Below, one piece after another: positions 22,201-35,047 of a stretch of DNA of 64,000 bases. The notes below the pieces were generated by a model. The model was not told the DNA's origin, ran no database searches, and saw only the letters and a list, made by a program, of their open reading frames with translations. The position numbers and the translations under genes were made by a program. Positions within the stretch are counted from its first letter, which is position 1; each line of letters begins with the position of its first letter. Origin of the DNA: Bugula neritina (taxonomy: Eukaryota > Bryozoa > Gymnolaemata > Cheilostomatida > Bugulidae); contig OZ037767.1 of NCBI GenBank assembly GCA_964035545.1, positions 14,618,498 through 14,682,497 of the forward strand, given 5' to 3'.

Positions 22201-25200
22201 TACACATTCAGTATGTAAGAAGATGGCCAAAAATGGAGGCAGCAAAAAAGTGAGGAGTAGATATTAACCTTTCTTCAATAATATTTTTGAGCTGATTTAG
22301 CTTTAAAATATCTATTAATAGCTATTTGCTTTGATATAATTCATCTCAAGTGTTACCATGATGATGGTACACACAGCCAAGTCAAAAATTTCTAAAAATA
22401 TGAAGACAAAGCGGCAACTGTACCTTTTGGAAGCCAGAATACTGCCACAATATGGCAAGTTTTAGAATGACTATTTATATTCACATTATCTTTGAAAACA
22501 AAATTACAAAGCCATCAATGTCTTTGCCAGATATAATAAAACAAACTATTATGATTAGACTAAAATTTCAGACAAATTTACGGATGGTACAATTTCCTGT
22601 AAGGCCTCCTGTGATTGGCTAAATTATTAGCAGCTCACTCAATACATTTGCAGCTTGTTTATAAACAAAATAACAGCAGAAATGTTTAAAGAGATGAAGT
22701 CAAATATAGCTAAAAGCCAACGTATAAACCAAAGCCGCTCTGTTGCTTGTTGCATATAATGATCAACCTCGTAATGGTCTAATTATATAACATTCTAAGG
22801 CCAAGGTAAATGTCAAATGCAATAATTCATTTTAGCAAATATTTTTGGCATCCAATTATAGCAACTGGCTAATAGTTTTCATCAGAAAAGTCACAAATAG
22901 ATATCTAATGCATCTATATGATTTCAGTATTATACCTGTACTAGATGATTGTATCAATTTCTAGAGTGTCTATAAATAACACAAACCTATTTAAACCAGC
23001 TCAAAGCATGAAACTCAAAAGAAATGTTAACTTTTGAAATAGGGATGAGAATTTCCATCTTTAGCTTAAATACATTCAACAAATTAATTAGCAAGTATTG
23101 CATTCGAACATAGAAGAATTTCCAAAGACTTTCAACTATAGCCAAAGTATAAGAAAGCAAATAGCTTTGATACATCAAAGATTTCCATTGCAACTCGCAG
23201 TTCAACGTCTTATAGATAATAACTTAAAGTTGTCTATGAATTATAATCGAAAAGGAAAAACTTATTTAAACTTTACTTTGATTTCACCGAAACTAACATT
23301 CAAACTGTAGTCACAGTACAACAAATAGCCGTAGCAGTGATCACGTGGCCAGCGTAGCAGTGATCACGTGGCCAGCGTAGCAGTGATCACGTGGCCAGCG
23401 TAGCAGTGATCACGTGACCATCGTTAGCTCAACACAAATAAAGCAAGGCATACAGAGCTGGAAACCATAATAATATATCACTGCAGGGCAAGCAGTACAG
23501 AGTGATTTCAACAGCAAACTTCACACAAAATATAATGTAACTCACTGAATGATAAATATTATAAATATGAAGAAGTTTTCCATGTGGGGTTATTCAGCAG
23601 CTACAAAAGAGGGACAACTCTCATTAAACTAAAAATTATTACTCAGTGCGATACATTCATGTATACAATTTGGGCCTTTTTAGAGAAAAATTCAGTCCAA
23701 AAGTTATTGAATTAATGTATCGAAGTCATTAATAATCAATCGATCAATCAATCAAGTGAGCAGTTTTTCATGATTATTAATTTAATTAATTATACATGCA
23801 AGTAATAATGGTTATTTCATCTGCACCCAAATTACTTGGGTGTGCATGTTTTTAAGTAGGATCCTTATTTGCATAAAAGTATGAAAACCCGAAGTAATTT
23901 TTCCTACAGTAAAGCCTTATAGTTTTCTGTGGAGGGGGAATCCTAGTGGTGTGGAGGGGGTTAGAAATCCTAGTGGTGTGGTCCTTAGATAACTTGAGTG
24001 TAAAAATAAAATAGCAATGGCTATTTCTAGAAGCTTCTAATCTAGTTGTGTGGAAAATTACCCAGACATGACCTAAAAGTTCAACTCCTAGCAGTAAACA
24101 AGGCAGCAGGAGGGCTATAGAGTGCGGCAGCAAAGGAAATATAGGTAGATCCAATAGCAGTTACACGCTACATTTAATCTTATAATTGTTTTTACATTTA
24201 AACAATAAATATTTTCCAGTCAAATTTGGTGTCAAAAGTCATAAAAATTTGCTCTTGGCCTATGAATTATTACAAATAAAAATCACCCTTTAAATGAAAC
24301 TTGTCAACAGTAACAGCGCCTCAGGCTGTGAGTCTGTTGAAAACTAACAGTAGCGTTGTTAGGCCACATTGTGCACCACTAATCAACTGTATAACTGGTT
24401 ACATAAAGTTAGTTACTACATGATTTCCATTATATAGATGTTTATCCAATCAGGGGAGGTTATGCACTTGAAATAGTAAATGAATTCTATATTTAGAACG
24501 GCTCCCTGGACGTAATCCCATTTCAATAGATTAGAGAGCATGTTAACTAAGTGGATGGAAAGAAAACCCATTTAGATTATTCATTACAGAAGTTAATTTC
24601 CCTTTACCTAGCATATTGATAGGTTCAGCAATAAGTTGGTTAGGAATTCTGTATAATAACTAATTAAATACTGCGGGCAGGACAACTCCTAACACAGGTC
24701 AATGGCCAAAAGTCAGTTGTTGAACTGCAGGGTGATTAGAGAAGAATTGCATTTCCATCTTGGCCGATAACACAATGGTTAACCAAAGGAGATAATTTAA
24801 AGCATTCAAAACATACACAGCTTTTACTATGCCCAATATTTCAGTAGTGAAAGAAATATTCTATAGCTTGCATAAGAAAGTTGTAGCTTCGGTACATTCT
24901 GTGAAAAAAAAACAATTGCAAAACTATTTTTTTGTAAAAAATATAGACCTTCAGCAACACTTTTTTGAAAAAATATAGACACTTTAAATTTCCCTATATA
25001 TTAGTTTTTTTATGAATTTCTTTCTTACATCAGTCGCAATTCTTCTAGTATTTTACGAAGGTAAAGCTAGAAAACTGTCATATTGCTATACTACAGCGTT
25101 CAAGTGTGGGCATGTGTGCCATTGTACAACTATCTACGTGTAAGTTTTTAAAATGAAATGAGCTGTAAAGTCAATAGCAGCAGAACACAATAATGAACAG

Positions 25201-28200
25201 GTTTGTTTCTAAAATGGTGGTTTGGAAACAAAGCTAGGCTCTTACACAAACCAGCAGAGTTCTATTACTAAGAGAAGCTATGACGTAGGGAGCTGGCTAT
25301 TTTTGGAGAGATTACATACATGATACACATACAGATACTAAATGCATAAAGGGCAGCAATTAAACACGTCAACTGTTATAATATCCCATGCCTCTCAGCC
25401 TCCTTAACACAACAAAGCCTCCATTATTTGCTTTTAGCACGAGTTAAAAATAAAATATCATGTTTCTTTTAGTCTTTGAAGCTAAAATCTGCTGAGTGCA
25501 CAAAGAGAAACACACATACATGTGTAATTCATCTAGTCTATAGCTGGTATTTGATTATTGTACATGAGGAATTGCCTTTCACGTAGAAAGGGATGGTTAA
25601 CTATTTTTCAGCCTCAGACTTTACCTGCAGCTTGGTATACGGGCTTGGAAATTGTATTTCAGCAACTGTGTGACCCTTTACAAATCTACCAGAGGGGGTA
25701 TGCTTGGGGAGAGGGGCACGAAAAAGAGAGAGAGGCACGAAAGGGAGAGGGGTCACAAAAGGGGAGAGGGGACACTTTGGGAGGGGAATGCTACAGGAAG
25801 GGGCCATTATCTACTGGAATGCTGCCAAACAGACAGAGTAAATATACTAGTGTGTACTGTAGTCTATAAAGAATGGTGAGTCACAACCTGGAAGCCACTG
25901 TCTGCTGTTACAGATAGAACACAACCCAAAGACCCTCTGGTGATGTATCACAGGTTCTCAATGCTTGACATTCTCTGTCAGCATCTCATGAGATCACTGC
26001 TGCCAGTTTGTACTGCTGACTGTAAGAATCAGCCACTTCCTCTGTGGTATACAAATAACAACATGGCTACCGCTGCCACAACAGCTGCTGCCGTGAATGA
26101 GTAATCAGTTGGTTGTTATTTTATCCATCTTTAGTTTGATTTACATCTAATAAAGAGTTCACCGGATTTTCTACTTACATCACAAAATTAATTACAGTTT
26201 AGGTAATTATGAGCCTAGCATGTTAGCATCTATAATAATACCTTACAGGTAAGGTTGTCGTCATCATTACCTCAAGATTCACCTGGCAGCGTAAGCTAAT
26301 GAGACATGTGCAGCAGCAGCAGCAAAGGTCTGGGACTACATAAACAGTTATAAACTGCCATCTTTGCTGTGTTCACCAGATAAGACAGGACAAAAGTTTT
26401 TAACAGGTTTATGATTTCTCGTTTCAAAGCTATTAGTTATCCACAGTTAATGTGGAAGGAACTTTAGTTTAGTTTAGTTTAGTCTAGTTTAGTCTAGTTT
26501 AGTGAGTGCTAGGTCCTGGGTTTGAATCCCAGCTGTGTCACAGATGGAAGTTTTTAACCATATTACAAACCCAGAACCTTAAGATATTTAATATATATTA
26601 CAAACCCTGGCCATCAACATATATAATAATATATATTACAAACCCTGGCCATCAACATATATAATAATATAAATTACAAACCCAGGCCATAAACATATAC
26701 AATAATATATATTACAAACCCTGGCCATAAACATATATAATAATATATATTACAAACCCAAGCCATCAACATATATAATAATATATATTACAAACCCCGG
26801 TCATCAACATATAATATAATAATATATATTACAAACCCAGGCCATCATCATATATAATAATATATATTACAAACTCAGGCCATCAACATATATAATAATA
26901 TATATTACAAACCCAGGCCATAAACATATATAATAATATATATTACAAACCCAGGCCATCAACATATATAATAATATATATTACAAACCCAGGCCATAAA
27001 CATATATAATAATATATATTACAAACCCAGGCCATCAACATATATAATAATATATATTACAAACCCCTTAAAAGGGGTTCGTACAAAGATGTAGACTTTA
27101 AACAGATATGAGATTCTTATATATCAACAGTATCCCCCTTTCAGCTTTATATTTGCACCTATAAATTCATTCAATAGAAGAAAATTGTCAATTACTTTTT
27201 ACAGTAGCTGGTTTATTTTAGTCTGTGTATATATATAGGCCTACTATCCACTATAAGCAGAGCAGACAGCTGTTGTTGCTAGTATAAAGACAGCACTTGT
27301 CCAAGAGGCAGCAAGAGTGCTGCTTGTATACTTAGTCTAACAGTTGCTGACACATATTTCATAACAACCTGACTTCAAACAGCTGGTCCAATCAAATTCC
27401 AGCAAATAGAAGAAACATCACAATATAGCAGAAAATTTGCTAGAATTTTACAAACAAGTAGGACTACTCTGAAGACCCTCAGCTGCTCATGCTATGCTAA
27501 GAACCTAGGCTAAAGGGTGCTAAGAATAGCTGACTGGTTGTTTTGATAACAAATATTGAGGTTTGTCATCCACCCTCAACACTGACTGGCTAGGAAGTGT
27601 TAGTACTATTGTAATGTGTACTTTAACTAGATAATATGCTCTCTATACTTATAGCAGTAGCTTATGGTGGGGCCAGGGCTGGGTGGTTATAGCAATTCTT
27701 GCCAACAAAAATGGTAGCCTAAAAACTTGTCTATACCTTGTTGAAGCAGCTGTGTCTCAGAGTAATAATTAGAAACTTAGGCTAAGCAAAAAATATGTTA
27801 TTGTTACATAAGAAATTAAATTTTCTCAGACAAACTAGCTTTGTATAGTATCCCAGGCTACAGTAAAACATGAGATATTTGTTGAGGCAAATAGTACCAT
27901 GCTCCACCCACAAGCTAGTTTGAATGGCATGTGATATTCAGAAAAGGTATTTTACCATAATAATATATCTTTATATCTATATACTGGAATATGGTACTAC
28001 AAATTAGGAGTTGTCAACACTTGTCTGCTATAAGAAATTATTGGCGAGTACTATTATGCTCTTTATATGGAGTTATCTGTTTATAATCTATTATTATGGT
28101 AGTTATGTGGAGTTGTCAGCACATTATCCATGATTATGTGGAGTTATTGGCACCTGCATACTATACTCAATAAATGGAGTTATTGGCACCTGTATCTATA

Positions 28201-31200
28201 CTCAATAAATGGAGTTATTGGCACCTGCATCTATACTCAATAAATGAAGATACTATGACACGTGCATAATGTTGGTTATGGCTGAGAATATTTTTAAACT
28301 GATAATTAATATTGCAGTCATGATTCAGGAGTTGTCTACTTCCTAAAGGGTAGTTACTGTAGTAAAACTCACACATACACACTAGCTTAACAATTTAACT
28401 TACAGTTTGAAGTAAGTGTGTTGTCCACGGGACTGGATGAAGCAACACAATTGACCTCTATGTCATTCTCATTGCACTCTACAGCTCCAGTCGGAACAGT
28501 GGCTATGCCTTCACCGATCTCTATGCTTGTATTCAGCTTCTTCTCATCAGGTACAAATAGCTCATCTACATCTTCTGTAAGTCGACATCAAAGGCTGTTA
28601 CTAGGCAATACTAAACTTACATGCTGTAGGATGTTATCAGTTTAAGTACTGATTTATCTGAAAAGTTTATTTCCAGTTTCAAAAGGCAACAGCAAAGTTG
28701 TGATTTTTAATTTCATTCTACTATACAAATTCTGACGTAGTTTCCTTTTTGAAGTTGATAAATATCATCAAAAGGGTAGCATTGTTCTACGGTTAAAATA
28801 ATACTAGATAGCATTGCTCTAGCAAATGTATTATAAGCACTAGAATACTGCAAGACAGCCATGCTCTAGCACATAGCTAGAATATACAGACTCATAATAG
28901 TTATGGTACTAATAAAAGCACACAGCTTAGTCACTGAGCTGGCTTAAAAGTTTCAAGATTAAGCTTTCAAGCCAGCTCAATGATTAGGCTGTGTGTTGCA
29001 GCAGCTAAAAATAGCATGCAATGAAAGTCAACAATAATTACTATTAGTTTGTAATACCACCGTGAAATCATTATGGGCATGACCACAAAATTTCTTATGG
29101 GATTCTTTAATAATAAAGTACTTTAAAATGAACATAATTATAATCTATATTTACTTTTTTGTTAATATGCTGGCTGTGCTATTAGTTTAAAGCTACAAGA
29201 TACAATAACACAACAAGTAGGCTACATTTAGACTTACCCGCAAAAGATATAGTCTGAGATTTCTGACGAGTGATAGCTGGTGGGGCTGGCTTGTGCACCT
29301 CCCTACGACTAGCATTAGACGAGCTCCTATACAAATATATAGTACAGTTAATGATGTACATATAAATAAAACGCCATTCTCTAATTTATTGTACAATTCA
29401 TTATATTGTATAAGTGTACATATTATAGATACATAGCAAATCATGTAGGTACAATATAAGTATACACATAGATATAGATAATGTACTGTATACATCTACA
29501 TATAGATGCAGGTAATATTATAAAAAGGATTAACAAATTTTTAGTGCGGGACTTCGAATATCAAATAGAAGAGAAGATAACTTCAAGGTGTCGGCATGTC
29601 ATATTTTTACAAATAAGGTCAATACAAACTGTTAATGAAACCAGCATTGTAACTGATAACTTGAACTACTTTCAAAAATTAGTCCACAAACTACCACACT
29701 AGCTGGAACACACACATGTACAAGTTTGTATTCACCAATACACAAGCACTAGTGTATGCATAAAACACTTTACTGTGTAAAAGTGTAGTTCAATCATCAA
29801 CCAGTAAAACAAGATTTAATAACTATATTTTGCAGGACTGGTGGTTAGTGGCCTTGAATAAATTATAGCCTCTAATTCTATCTTTAAAACAACATACAAG
29901 CATTGAAAGAACAATGAGATCTACAGTTGCTTCATCATTTTTTACAAAAAGCAGTGCTAAAACTCTTCAACATCAACACTGTGAAGCTAAAGCTACCTAC
30001 CTATAAATAAATGGCTGTGGAACTAGAAGCTCTCTAGAAGAAAGCAGCGCTGCCGAGGCAGCGGTTTTAGGTCTACTGTGAGGTGAGGAACTAGTACTAG
30101 TGCTGTCAAGGTCAGCGACTATTCTGAGAGTTGTTGGCTTTTTATAACTTCTGCAATAAAACTAGTTAGTGACAAGCAATTTCAAATGTTAGGAGTTGTC
30201 TTCCTTAGCATTAGAGAAACAACTCCAAAATACAATTAGTAACGCAGATGACACAGTTATATCTACATAATACTTTGTATCTGAATCTAACATCTACTGT
30301 AGCATTGAGTGTGTGCTAAATATAGCCATTGAAATCTAAACACCTAAACAGCAAAAAATAAACAGAAAATAAAAAAAATACCTGCCAATACAAGAATTCC
30401 CTCTGAAAAATATCAATAAATAAATCAATATATTGATACTTTATTACGCTGTAAGTTTAAGGGCTATAGCTAAGGATCTAATGCTACAGAAATAGAATCC
30501 TGTGTGTGAAGGTCATTTAAACAAAAGTATTTTTAATAAAGTCAAAGAAAGTTTTAAACCTTAAAATCATTTAAAACTAAAAGAAAAGCATATATTTTTG
30601 CAACTTGTATTTTCTGTCAAGAGTTTTTGGGACAAATTAGTTGAAATAATTCAATTTAGCTGGAAATATCATTAAACAACTCTATGTGTTTTTTTCAATC
30701 ACAACAATTGCTGTGTTGTAATAACTAGCCCTAGGTAGTTTTGAAGAGGGTTGGATTTAAAATATATATGATTAAATAGAATATAAAATTATGCAACGGC
30801 AGCATTATCTAGGAAAGAAGCAGCAATTCTGATGAAATACTTACTGCACATGAAAGCCTGTGTACTGATTTGTTGGCCATCCAAACTTCTTGTTATTTAA
30901 AAGAGTCTTCAAAGCCTCAGGGTTATTTTTACACAGCGTGTTGTAATACTGGGTGGGGCCTTGCATAGCCGCAGTTTGAGCTAGAGAAGTGGCTAGGTTC
31001 ACAGGTGTGTTAGAGTGGTTTCTATGGTGACCAGTTGTAGCATTGTATAGCAGGTACTCTCTGTGAGTGACACCGTGATTGTTCACGGCAGTGAACTGAC
31101 GAGGATTAGGTCTGCAAAACAAAATGTAGAATATCTGTGACCTTCCCCTTAAAGATAAGATAACTCCTAAAGTTACAACATATTGCAGCACTAATATTAA

Positions 31201-34200
31201 AGAGTAGTAGATGTTTTAAAATATTTTAGTAACCAAATACAACAAAATAACTCTATAATTTTTGGACACTGATTTAAGTACGAATGAATTCTACTTTAAC
31301 ATGAGAATTAATAAACGATGCATACCATTACATACTTGTAAATAAACTAAAAGATAGTTTTATGCAAAAATGTTTTCCTTTATAATTCCAAATTTAATAA
31401 AAAACATTATTAGAACTTGGAAGATGCACAATGAATTAAAAAAAGAAACTGATAATATTTATACAACACCGCAAGAAGAAAAACGAGTATTATCGCAGCT
31501 ATACCTGATGAGTTGATAAATATCTTCACTCGACGGAGTGTCATGTGACTGCCTTGACTTCCGCATGCTCGCACACATCGCTGGAGAGGTCTTGGGTCGC
31601 CGAGCTGTCTGTAACATCCCAAAACAAGAAGTAGATGTGATACTAAAGTCACACTACATATCTGCACCGTGCACTGTATATGTGACATAGTATGGGTGTT
31701 GACCAAAACAGACACCTAGCTGAAGACTAGTTGATACCTAACTGACACCTAACATACTTTTATAGCATACAGAAGAGTAATCTATTTATATCGTATCATG
31801 TGAAACCAGACTTTATGATATTAGTGTACCAAACGGAAGTATTGAATTTACTATACTTGCTTTGAAAAGTTTTGATTTCTTATATTGTAGGGTATATTAT
31901 GTATACTTCTGTAATGCAATGAGTGACAAGCAATTTTTGATAATTCTGGGGTCAGAAAAACACAAGTGCTAGTTCAACACAACCATAGGACATTTTCCAC
32001 AACAGCCTAAGTAGGGGAGGTTTCGAAAACCTCTCTATAGTCTTCTGAAATGCCCAAGATATGAACTACTTTTATGATGTTTATATTAGAAACAAGATGA
32101 ACTGTGGAAAAGTAGTATTATTTAGCTTTACGATTCAACTGTATGCTGCCACTTACATTTAAGGTCAATCCTGTAAAACCTTTATATGATTCCCTCTCTC
32201 GTATTGCTTCAACTTTTTTCTGTAGCATATATTAAAACAATAAGAAGGAATTACCTCCCCATGTGTATATTATGTGATATCCAGAACATAGCTTGCAAAG
32301 ACAGAGTTTCTGAACATTGAATGAGATGGAGAGATTAAAAGTTTAGATAATGTATAACCATGGAAAGAGAATAGAAACTGTATAGAGTATAGAATGTAGT
32401 GTATAGAGTATAGAATGTAGTGTATAGAGTATAGAATGTAGTGTATAGAGTATAGAATGTAGTGTATAGAGTGTGCATAGAATGCATAGAGTTTATGATG
32501 CATAGAGTGTGTAGAGAGTATAGAGTATAGAATGTATAGAGTGTGTAGAGAGTATAGAATGTATAGAGCACATAATATAAAAAGTGGATACATTATAAAG
32601 CATGAAGTGTACAACATATAAATTAGCAAAATCATTCTCAGCATATGATAGCCTTGGAACCACACAACAGCACCAAAGGCAATGCTCTTACTATAAATAG
32701 ACTTAGGCATTATTTTAGAGTCTGCAAAGCCAACAACATAGGGGCACTTGCACATGGGTGCCGGTGGATAGCGACACATGCATAAGAGTGCCTGCATAGG
32801 GGCACCTGCATACAATGGTTAACATGTAAGACCTTAAAATCATGTTAGACTTTACATCATGGGGAGGGATGCAAAAGATTAAAGCAATGCAATGTGTGTA
32901 GCAGCTGAAGTTGACTATTTATACACGTTTACTACAAGCATGGATATTCTTTGCAATGGGAGGTATAAATTTCCTAATTAATTTCTATACATTATCATAC
33001 CTGCACACAATAGTCTGGGCAACTGCAGAAAAACACATAAATACTGCAGAGGAACAGGTTGAAACTGCAGAAAAACATACTGAAACTGCAGAAAAACATG
33101 TGGCTATAAATTCTAGCAGCAGGAAAAGCCTGATCAGCTACATAGTAACAGGATGAAAAGTCCGAACGTATAAATTGCACCTACTTTGTCATAAAACTCA
33201 ACAGTGGGTTTAATTTCAAAAGAGAAGAACTGTTAAGATTTATCTTCTTTATAATGTACGAAGAAGACAACTTCAACAAAGTGTAATTTTAATAAAAAGC
33301 AACTGCAGAATTTTATTAAATTGTAATTTTTAATCAATTTTTTCAACCTCCTGCATGGCACTTAAAAATCTGTGGAAATTATTAGACTCACAATTAAAAT
33401 AGACTGACTAAATACTAGACATAATATACCAGCTTCTTAGACATCATTGTGTTTATATACTAACATGTCTGTTAATCTCAGCAGAGGTCTGTGTGAGTCG
33501 TCCTCTCCCCTTCTGTAGCGGAGGAATCTTAGGGGCAGTCCTGTGGGAGGGGTGACTAGCCTGCCTCTGGTCAGACATGGCCTCCTACAGAACGAAGGCT
33601 ATTTACTAAAAACTTGGCTAATCGCTTAGCAACAAAAGAAAAAGAGAAAAAGTATAGGCAAAATTTTAGCTACATTTTAGAATTTAGAACATAGCAGTTG
33701 TATGTAGTTATTATACTTTTACCTGGCTTTTCTAAAGAAAGGTATAGCAATATTAGACTTGCAATATAAGATCTAAATGAAACTTAAGCTCAGGTTTGAT
33801 AGAAGTTTATCAATTCTTAATATCAAGTGGTTTTACTATTTACACTGAAATACAAACATAAAAATGAAGGAATATTGTCAGGTAGAACTAATATTTGCTG
33901 AGGTTTTACTTCAAACAAACTAGTAAACTTGATGTTGAAAAGGCATTGAAAAGGACGTATTGAAATTTAAGCAATGCTATATTTGGGGCCTCAAGCCATA
34001 ACCTATTAATAACAATTCATCTCTACTGAAGTGTTAAATACTATAAAAAAAATTATGCATTATCAACTTTATGTTTTGTTATTATGAACTGGGAATGAAA
34101 ATATTAGTTATAACCTGTCACCTTATGATATCTTAAATAAATAAAGTCAAATAATACGTTTGATTGTATAGTACAACAATAATGTAATAACATTTTATGG

Positions 34201-35047
34201 GAATTATTTTGCTCTTGCAGCCATTAACCTATTTAAATGTACTGTTGAAATGTTGAACTTGAATTTGGTTGACCAAGTATATTCAACTGCTATACCATTT
34301 AATGCATGTACGTAACAAAACTTTAGCCCTTTTTAAAAAATTTCAATACCAATTTTATATTTTATAATATATAAATTAGTCTCCCGTAAAAGCATAAGTG
34401 CATAATTAGCCATTTAGGAAATATAGTTGATAAAAAAATTATTTAATGCAAAAAATACTATTTTGCCCCGCAAGATCTTTTAAAAGATTTTCACGATCAT
34501 GTATTAAGGAAAGAAAATAGTGACTATTAGAGAATGGATTTCATTTGAAAAATATTTTAACCTAAGCAGAGCAGCCTAATTAGTCACTAAGACAATTTGC
34601 AGGCCTTTGCTGAGACGCCTCAACAAATTGGAAGATATCTGCATATAGACTACAGGCTATGCTAGTGTGTGAAGACACATAAGGTAACATTACTATGATG
34701 CAATTAAGATAATATCACTAATGATTATCAAAATACAAATACTATCATATTACATTTATCTATAATTACCTTCTTTATGAACACAAATATAAGAGAAAAT
34801 TAACAAATGCAGTTATATATTGTGATCAGCAATATTTGCAAGGGAGTTGTTTTAAGCTAAAATTCATGTGATAAGCTTTTCCTCAAACCACACTGACTTT
34901 AAAAAACAATTTGGAATAAATGCTCTTTGGAACCTCATCAATGGCCCTACTTGAATAAATTCTAAATATTTTTAACCACAGTCACATTGCTAGACTCACC
35001 ATAGCTAGAAAAGCACCAGTTTGATTCCTACTCCCTGCTTGAGTCAT
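16241..35047 (-). CDS. Unrecognised protein of about 460 aa, 10 coding exons
   Basis: Coding exons in order: 35047-35000, 33584-33465, 31608-31505, 31111-30845, 30150-30001, 29326-29238, 28574-28404, 17056-16808, 16659-16580, 16345-16241. Every junction has a GT donor and AG acceptor and the phases agree throughout, giving 1383 nt with one stop (TGA at 16243-16241). The start context is AAACATGA. A further acceptor just above 35070 points to a noncoding first exon upstream. The protein is polar and largely low complexity: Arg/Lys/Pro/Ser-rich in exons 2-3, an Asn/His/Thr-rich 89-residue exon 4 ending in a FGWPTNQYTGFHV stretch, a Ser-rich exon 5, acidic exons 7-8, and a Gln/Glu/Leu-rich helical tail (about residues 427-460) that looks like a coiled coil. 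I see no signal peptide or membrane segment. I do not recognise the family; a cytoskeletal or ciliary scaffold would fit but is speculation. Intron 7 (17057-28403) is 11.3 kb. Confidence 0.8.
21950..22260. promoter_or_regulatory. Promoter-like island inside the large intron
   Basis: Two CCAAT boxes (CCAATCA near 22032 and 22077) lie beside a TATA-like CATATAAATC near 22109. Downstream on the plus strand is an ATGGCC in good Kozak context (near 22223) that opens a nine-residue frame and then meets a GTGAGG donor. On the minus strand the same region leads into a possible first exon or microexon ending at a GTAACG donor near 21927. This could be an internal or bidirectional promoter, but no transcript evidence is available. 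Confidence 0.3.
23331..23421. repeat. 23-bp minisatellite carrying an E-box in each unit
   Basis: Four nearly identical copies of GTAGCAGTGATCACGTGGCC plus AGC. Each copy contains overlapping palindromes GTGATCAC and CACGTG; the last copy ends CACGTGACC. Confidence 0.92.
25690..25795. other. Purine-rich stretch (G/A on plus strand)
   Basis: GAGAGGGG, AAAGAGAG and GGGGAGAGGGG words, interrupted by a few CAC triplets, make about 100 bp of strong purine bias in the large intron. The plus-strand open frame (Lys/Arg/Gly/Glu-rich) is a composition artefact. Confidence 0.6.
26455..26555 (+). mobile_element. Eroded tRNA-like (SINE head) fragment
   Basis: GGTCCTGGGTTTGAATCCCA, at about 26512-26531, is a good tRNA B box with T-arm stem. 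It is preceded by a TTTAGTTTAG/TCTAG simple repeat where the A box should be. It abuts the 38-bp satellite on its right. Without an A box or acceptor stem it is a SINE relic rather than a tRNA gene. Confidence 0.4.
26560..27066. repeat. Satellite-like array, unit about 38 bp
   Basis: About 12-13 copies of a unit containing CCCAGGCCATCAACATATA and TAATAATATATATTACAAA. Copies are very alike, with changes mainly at CTGG/CAGG and TCAACA/TAAACA, which suggests recent expansion or homogenisation. Confidence 0.93.
27985..28255. repeat. Degenerate tandem array, unit about 35 bp
   Basis: The right part (28138-28250) has three close copies of GGAGTTATTGGCACCTGCAT plus CTATACTCAATAAAT. The left part has older copies beginning GGAGTTGTC or GGAGTTATC. 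The unit starts with the motif that is dispersed across the whole window. Confidence 0.75.
28919..28995 (+). ncRNA. Pre-miRNA-like hairpin (candidate)
   Basis: A 77-nt imperfect inverted repeat: a stem of about 35 pairs with two mismatches (C-A, A-C) and a few G-U pairs, closed by a seven-nt CAAGATT loop. The outer arms are CACACAGC and GCTGTGTG; the inner core is GAGCTGGCTT / AAGCCAGCTC. The G-U pairs are formed only in plus-strand RNA, so that strand folds better, which is antisense to the host intron. Size and shape fit a miRNA precursor, but a MITE relic would look alike. Confidence 0.35.
32376..32565. repeat. Minisatellite, unit about 21 bp, intron 2 of the minus-strand gene
   Basis: Four near-perfect copies of GTATAGAGTATAGAATGTAGT are followed by diverged copies. 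The Tyr/Leu/His-rich minus-strand open frames across it are repeat artefacts. Confidence 0.9.
33024..33105. repeat. 21-bp tandem array, intron 2 of the minus-strand gene
   Basis: Four copies of GCAGAAAAACATACTGAAACT-like units. The period equals seven codons, so plus-strand translation gives a heptad-like TAEKH repeat; nothing else supports coding. Confidence 0.8.

Larger units (their letters stand above)
17057..28403 (-). other. 11.3-kb intron 7 of the unrecognised minus-strand gene
   Basis: The flanking exons join in phase 1 across this interval. Inside it I find repeats (23331-23421, 26455-27066, 27990-28255), a purine-rich stretch (25690-25790), a promoter-like island (21920-22260, see findings) and otherwise AT-rich sequence without recognisable coding exons. 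The short open frames at 21299-21499, 23098-23310 and 25558-25879 show no family similarity. Confidence 0.65.

Noticed and set aside
25558-25879. Lys/Arg/Gly/Glu-rich open frames
   Set aside because: They arise from purine bias; both strands and overlapping frames are open, and the place is inside the 11-kb intron.
26512-26531. tRNA gene
   Set aside because: Only the B box and T arm are recognisable; no A box, anticodon arm or acceptor stem can be folded.
32270-32815. 181-aa Tyr/Leu/His-rich open frame on the minus strand
   Set aside because: Most of it is the 21-bp minisatellite; it lies inside an intron of the minus-strand gene and has no family similarity.
33024-33156. Heptad-like TAEKH repeat suggesting a coiled-coil peptide
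   Set aside because: A 21-bp DNA period automatically yields a seven-residue period; no conserved neighbours or splice signals, and it is antisense to a confirmed intron.
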